The notes under the pieces: model-generated
Seen by the model: only the letters and a program-made list of their open reading frames with translations
What the model was told of the DNA's origin: nothing
Databases searched by the model: none
In this document: in pieces, positions 60,731 to 64,000 of the stretch
Position numbering within the stretch: position 1 is the first letter of the stretch
Layout: every line of letters starts with the position of its first letter
NCBI GenBank assembly: GCA_023525715.1
Contig: CM042014.1
Location: 25,142,904-25,206,903 of the forward strand
Direction of reading: 5' to 3'
DNA from: Cichorium intybus
Taxonomy: Eukaryota; Streptophyta; Magnoliopsida; Asterales; Asteraceae
Length of the DNA stretch: 64,000 bases
Position numbers and translations under genes: made by a program

Positions 60731-63700
60731 ATGCATACAAGGCATAGTAGCAATAATTCACCACTCTTATTCAATCCGGAACCCGAAAGATCTTTTAGAA
60801 ACAATCGAATTGCAAGACGCTTATTTAGAACAATGAATTTGGACGAAGTATTGGTAGAAGATGTTCCCGATGAATCACACATGCAACCTCCACAAATGGG
60901 ACCGCAAAATCCCATACTACAAGCACATCCACCAAATCCTCCACAATACCGCAACAATGGCAATGGTGGTTATCAAGGAGATAACACCAATAATTGGAAT
61001 GGCACGAACCGACACAACGGTGGTTTTCAAGAAGGTAATCATTTTCAATACAATCCTCGTTATATAGATCAACCAAATAGACATTCTGTAGCATCTCACT
61101 TTCAACCAGGTGATTATGATGATCCTTCACCTATAATATTTCCACACGGAAACGAACATATTGTAGAAATTCGACCACAATTAATTGGGGTAATCCCACT
61201 TTTTCGTGGATATAAAAATGAGGATCCTTATAATCACTTGTATGAATTTCTTGCAATAGCAAATGCTAACACACCAAGAGAAACCAATCGAGATACGTTT
61301 AAATTGCATTTGTTTCCATTTACCTTAAAAGAAAAAGCAAAATACTGGTTTACATCACTTGCGCCCGGAAGTATTAATACTTGGGACCAATTGAGAACCA
61401 ACTTTTTACAAGAGTTTTACCCAGCTAGTAAAACCACAGAAATAAGAAAAGCCATACAAGATTTTACACAAAAACCTAACGAAGAATTCCATGATGCATT
61501 CGATCGTCTTAAAGAATTACTACGATCGTGTCCACATCATGAATTCCCTCGTTGGCAACTTGTACGGTATTTCTTTGATGGGGTAGATAGCACGAACCAA
61601 TCCATGATAAACGCTGCCTCAAGTGGTACATTTATGTTGCAAGACAGTGAGAATGCATGGAAATTTTTGGAACAATTAAGTAATGGCTCAAAAGCCAATT
61701 ATTCCACAAGAAAACAAGAAATTCCAAATCAAACCGTTGCAACAATTGCACTCGATAAAACATGGAAAACTGGAGTAAAATCTGACATCATAGCTTTAAG
61801 TAAAAAAGTTGATTTATTACTTACAAGCCTTGGGAAAGAGAAGGGTGTTAATGTTTTGCAGGGGCAGAAATCGTGTGGAAACTGTGGAAACACTGGACAC
61901 GTTGCACATAATTGCACAAAGACTCGGGAGGAACTCAATCATTTAAATGGATATGGCCAACACCATAATCCACAAAGATCTTTCAGACCCAGCAATCAGG
62001 GTAATTTTAATAACAACAATCAGGGAAACTACCATAACAACAATCAAGGGAATTTTAATAATAACAATCAGAGAGGACAATACCAAAACCAACATCAAAA
62101 TCAGCAACGAACATTTCAACCCAACCACAATGGAAGAGAAGGAAGTACAAGCAGGAAGGAACCAGAAAATGAAGGAACCAAGCTAGACAAGATTATGGAA
62201 TTCATCACTCAAACATACCAGAAGACCGACACTAATACCAAAACAATCGCTGCAATGGAGAAGCAAATAGCACAATTAGCCGAACAATTGGGGAAAAGAG
62301 AAGAAGGAAAATTCCCAAGCAATACGACTGTGAATCCTTCTCACAGTCAACGACCGGGAAAAGAACATCAAGTCAATCAAGTCATATCCTTACGAAGCGG
62401 GAAGAAAGTCGACAACCAGGTAAGTTCTCTTCCTAACTCAACTTTAGAAGAAGAAAGTGACACCGAAGAAATATATAATGAAAAAGAGGAATTAGAAAAA
62501 ATTTTAAAAGAAAAAGAATTAGAAATTGAACAAAACAACATCGCACCATATCCTTCAGCCCTTGAACCGTCGACTTCTAAGGACACAAAACGGACCAAGT
62601 CAGATGACATGTGGGAAGTCTTTTCCCAAGTCAAAATAAATATTCCATTAGTCAAACTGATCAGAGAAGTCCCCTCATACGCGAAATTTCTGAAAGACTT
62701 ATGTATTCAGAAAAGAAAGTTGAAATCGCGTCTCCCAAAGAAAGTAGACTTAACAGAACATGCAAGTTCTATAGTCTCCAACTCTCTTCCTCCTAAACTC
62801 AAGGACCCAGGAGCACCCTTAATCTCTGTGACCATAGGAAACATCAACATAAAAAAGGCACTTTTAGACCTTGGAGCAAGTGTCAACATTCTTCCAGGGA
62901 ATTTGTTTGATCAGTATGAACTAGGCAAGCTAGAACATACTGATATCATTTTACAACTAGCTGACAAATCCACAAAAATCCCACGAGGAATGTTGACCGA
63001 TGTTATAATCAAGGTGGATGAATTTTACTATCCAGTTGACTTCTTGGTGCTTGATACTGAACATACTTACAAGGAAAGTCAAGCCTCAATTATTTTGGGA
63101 CGTCCATTTTTAGCAACAACAAACGCCCAAATTAATTGTAGAACAGGAGCAATGGATATCGCCTTTGGAAATAGAAAACTCAGATTAAATGTCTTTAATA
63201 CATTTAATAACTCATCAACGGAACATGAATGTTATCAAGTTGATGTAGTTGATGACTTAGTACATCAAACTATACCAACCATCTTAAGATCTGACGAATT
63301 GGAAAGTTTCCTTAACAATACCAGGATTGAAGACAGGGATACGAAAGAAGTACACATGATAGAAGAAGTTTTTCAAACACAGCAATGGAAAACACCATGG
63401 ATCCCTCAAGTGGAAAAATTACCCACAAACTTTGCAGCACCACTAAAATCATCTTTTGAAGTACCACCGGTCTTAGAATTGAAAGCATTACCAAAACATT
63501 TGAAATATTCATTCTTGGGACCTAACAAAACTCTACCTGTGATAATTTCTGCTGATTTAACAGGTGTTCAAGAAGAAATATTGTTAGAATTGTTGGTAAA
63601 ATACAGGGAAGCTATTGGATGGACAATAGCAGATTTAAAGGGGATAAGTCCGGCGACGTGTATGCACCGAATCATTACTGAAGAAGGAACGAAACCAGCT

Positions 63701-64000
63701 CGAGAAACACAAAGACGTCTGAATCCGAATCTCAGAGAGGTAGTCAAGAAAGAAGTACTTAAATGGTTGGACGCTGGCATTATCTACCCAATATCTGACA
63801 GTGATTGGGTAAGTCCAACTCAAACAGTACCTAAGAAATCAGGAATTACAGTGATCGAAACAGAAGATGGAGAAAAGATGACCACCAGGCCAATCACGGG
63901 ATGGAGAGTATGCATCGACTACCGCAAGTTGAATGCTGCAACCTCGAAAGATCATTTCCCACTCCCATTCATAGACCAAATAGTAGAAAAATTATCTGGA
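60731..64000 (+). CDS. Athila-type gag-pol polyprotein, open to the window end (partial)
   Basis: From ATG 60731 (MHTRHSSNNSPLLFNPEPER) the frame is open for 1090 codons to the last base. Order: gag with HLFPFTLKEKAKYWF near residue 200, CCHC zinc knuckle CGNCGNTGHVAHNC at about 382-395, an Asn/Gln-rich linker, aspartic protease with LLDLGASVNILP at about 711 (Athila proteases often have DLGA), then the start of reverse transcriptase (GWRVCIDYRKLNAAT near 1057). The rest of pol lies beyond the window. The polyprotein would assemble particles in the cytoplasm and copy element RNA. No stop or frameshift is seen, so this element may be recent. The upstream ATG is chosen because its segment looks like a normal Athila gag start; a second in-frame ATG is at 60833. 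Confidence 0.9.
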   Translation, partial: MHTRHSSNNSPLLFNPEPERSFRNNRIARRLFRTMNLDEVLVEDVPDESHMQPPQMGPQNPILQAHPPNPPQYRNNGNGGYQGDNTNNWNGTNRHNGGFQEGNHFQYNPRYIDQPNRHSVASHFQPGDYDDPSPIIFPHGNEHIVEIRPQLIGVIPLFRGYKNEDPYNHLYEFLAIANANTPRETNRDTFKLHLFPFTLKEKAKYWFTSLAPGSINTWDQLRTNFLQEFYPASKTTEIRKAIQDFTQKPNEEFHDAFDRLKELLRSCPHHEFPRWQLVRYFFDGVDSTNQSMINAASSGTFMLQDSENAWKFLEQLSNGSKANYSTRKQEIPNQTVATIALDKTWKTGVKSDIIALSKKVDLLLTSLGKEKGVNVLQGQKSCGNCGNTGHVAHNCTKTREELNHLNGYGQHHNPQRSFRPSNQGNFNNNNQGNYHNNNQGNFNNNNQRGQYQNQHQNQQRTFQPNHNGREGSTSRKEPENEGTKLDKIMEFITQTYQKTDTNTKTIAAMEKQIAQLAEQLGKREEGKFPSNTTVNPSHSQRPGKEHQVNQVISLRSGKKVDNQVSSLPNSTLEEESDTEEIYNEKEELEKILKEKELEIEQNNIAPYPSALEPSTSKDTKRTKSDDMWEVFSQVKINIPLVKLIREVPSYAKFLKDLCIQKRKLKSRLPKKVDLTEHASSIVSNSLPPKLKDPGAPLISVTIGNINIKKALLDLGASVNILPGNLFDQYELGKLEHTDIILQLADKSTKIPRGMLTDVIIKVDEFYYPVDFLVLDTEHTYKESQASIILGRPFLATTNAQINCRTGAMDIAFGNRKLRLNVFNTFNNSSTEHECYQVDVVDDLVHQTIPTILRSDELESFLNNTRIEDRDTKEVHMIEEVFQTQQWKTPWIPQVEKLPTNFAAPLKSSFEVPPVLELKALPKHLKYSFLGPNKTLPVIISADLTGVQEEILLELLVKYREAIGWTIADLKGISPATCMHRIITEEGTKPARETQRRLNPNLREVVKKEVLKWLDAGIIYPISDSDWVSPTQTVPKKSGITVIETEDGEKMTTRPITGWRVCIDYRKLNAATSKDHFPLPFIDQIVEKLSG

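Overview
This is a plant nuclear window, almost certainly from a eudicot with a large, repeat-filled genome. It is AT-rich, spliced genes are rare, and most of the 64 kb is nested LTR retrotransposons (Ty3/gypsy chromovirus type, Athila type and one Copia-like element). Between them lie Helitrons, foldback MITEs, and a few host-gene copies or fragments. The species cannot be read from the sequence; an asterid is only a guess.

Layout. (1) 1-7968 is an LTR retrotransposon whose two LTRs are almost identical (one difference seen in 2261 bp). It has a normal PBS and polypurine tract but no gag-pol. Its interior instead carries a four-exon RWP-RK transcription factor gene in antisense, with introns kept. 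(2) 8075-9445 is a diverged RWP-RK paralogue on the same strand. Its 5' part runs into an 82-90 bp tandem repeat and then a truncated gypsy element (10107-13647), which abuts the PBS and LTR of an opposite-strand element (to 15930). (3) 15931-23474 has no intact gene: a MITE, simple repeats, and a Helitron with four snRNA-type USE/TATA promoter modules. (4) 23475-36423 is a complete but disabled gypsy element whose 3' LTR was split by a 3.45 kb Helitron. (5) 36424-38353 holds the last exon of a callose synthase, broken by a stop, and a long foldback element. (6) 38354-50632 is a stack of three gypsy LTRs, one split by a Copia-like element with a perfect GTAAC target-site duplication and a non-coding interior. 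(7) 50633-58651 has an Athila-type LTR remnant and a gypsy gag-pol ending in a 1 kb inverted duplication of its own pol gene. (8) 59314-64000 is the 5' part of an Athila-type element with a 1090-codon open gag-pol frame running off the window.

The most interesting points are the RWP-RK gene carried antisense inside a very young retroelement; paired GC-rich boxes with 19-23 bp spacing found in six LTR or leader regions of different families; the inverted pol duplication, which could make hairpin RNA; and the cluster of USE/TATA modules in a Helitron. The host-type genes do not form a pathway. The RWP-RK genes would act in the nucleus as DNA-binding regulators; most other coding sequence serves, or once served, retrotransposition.
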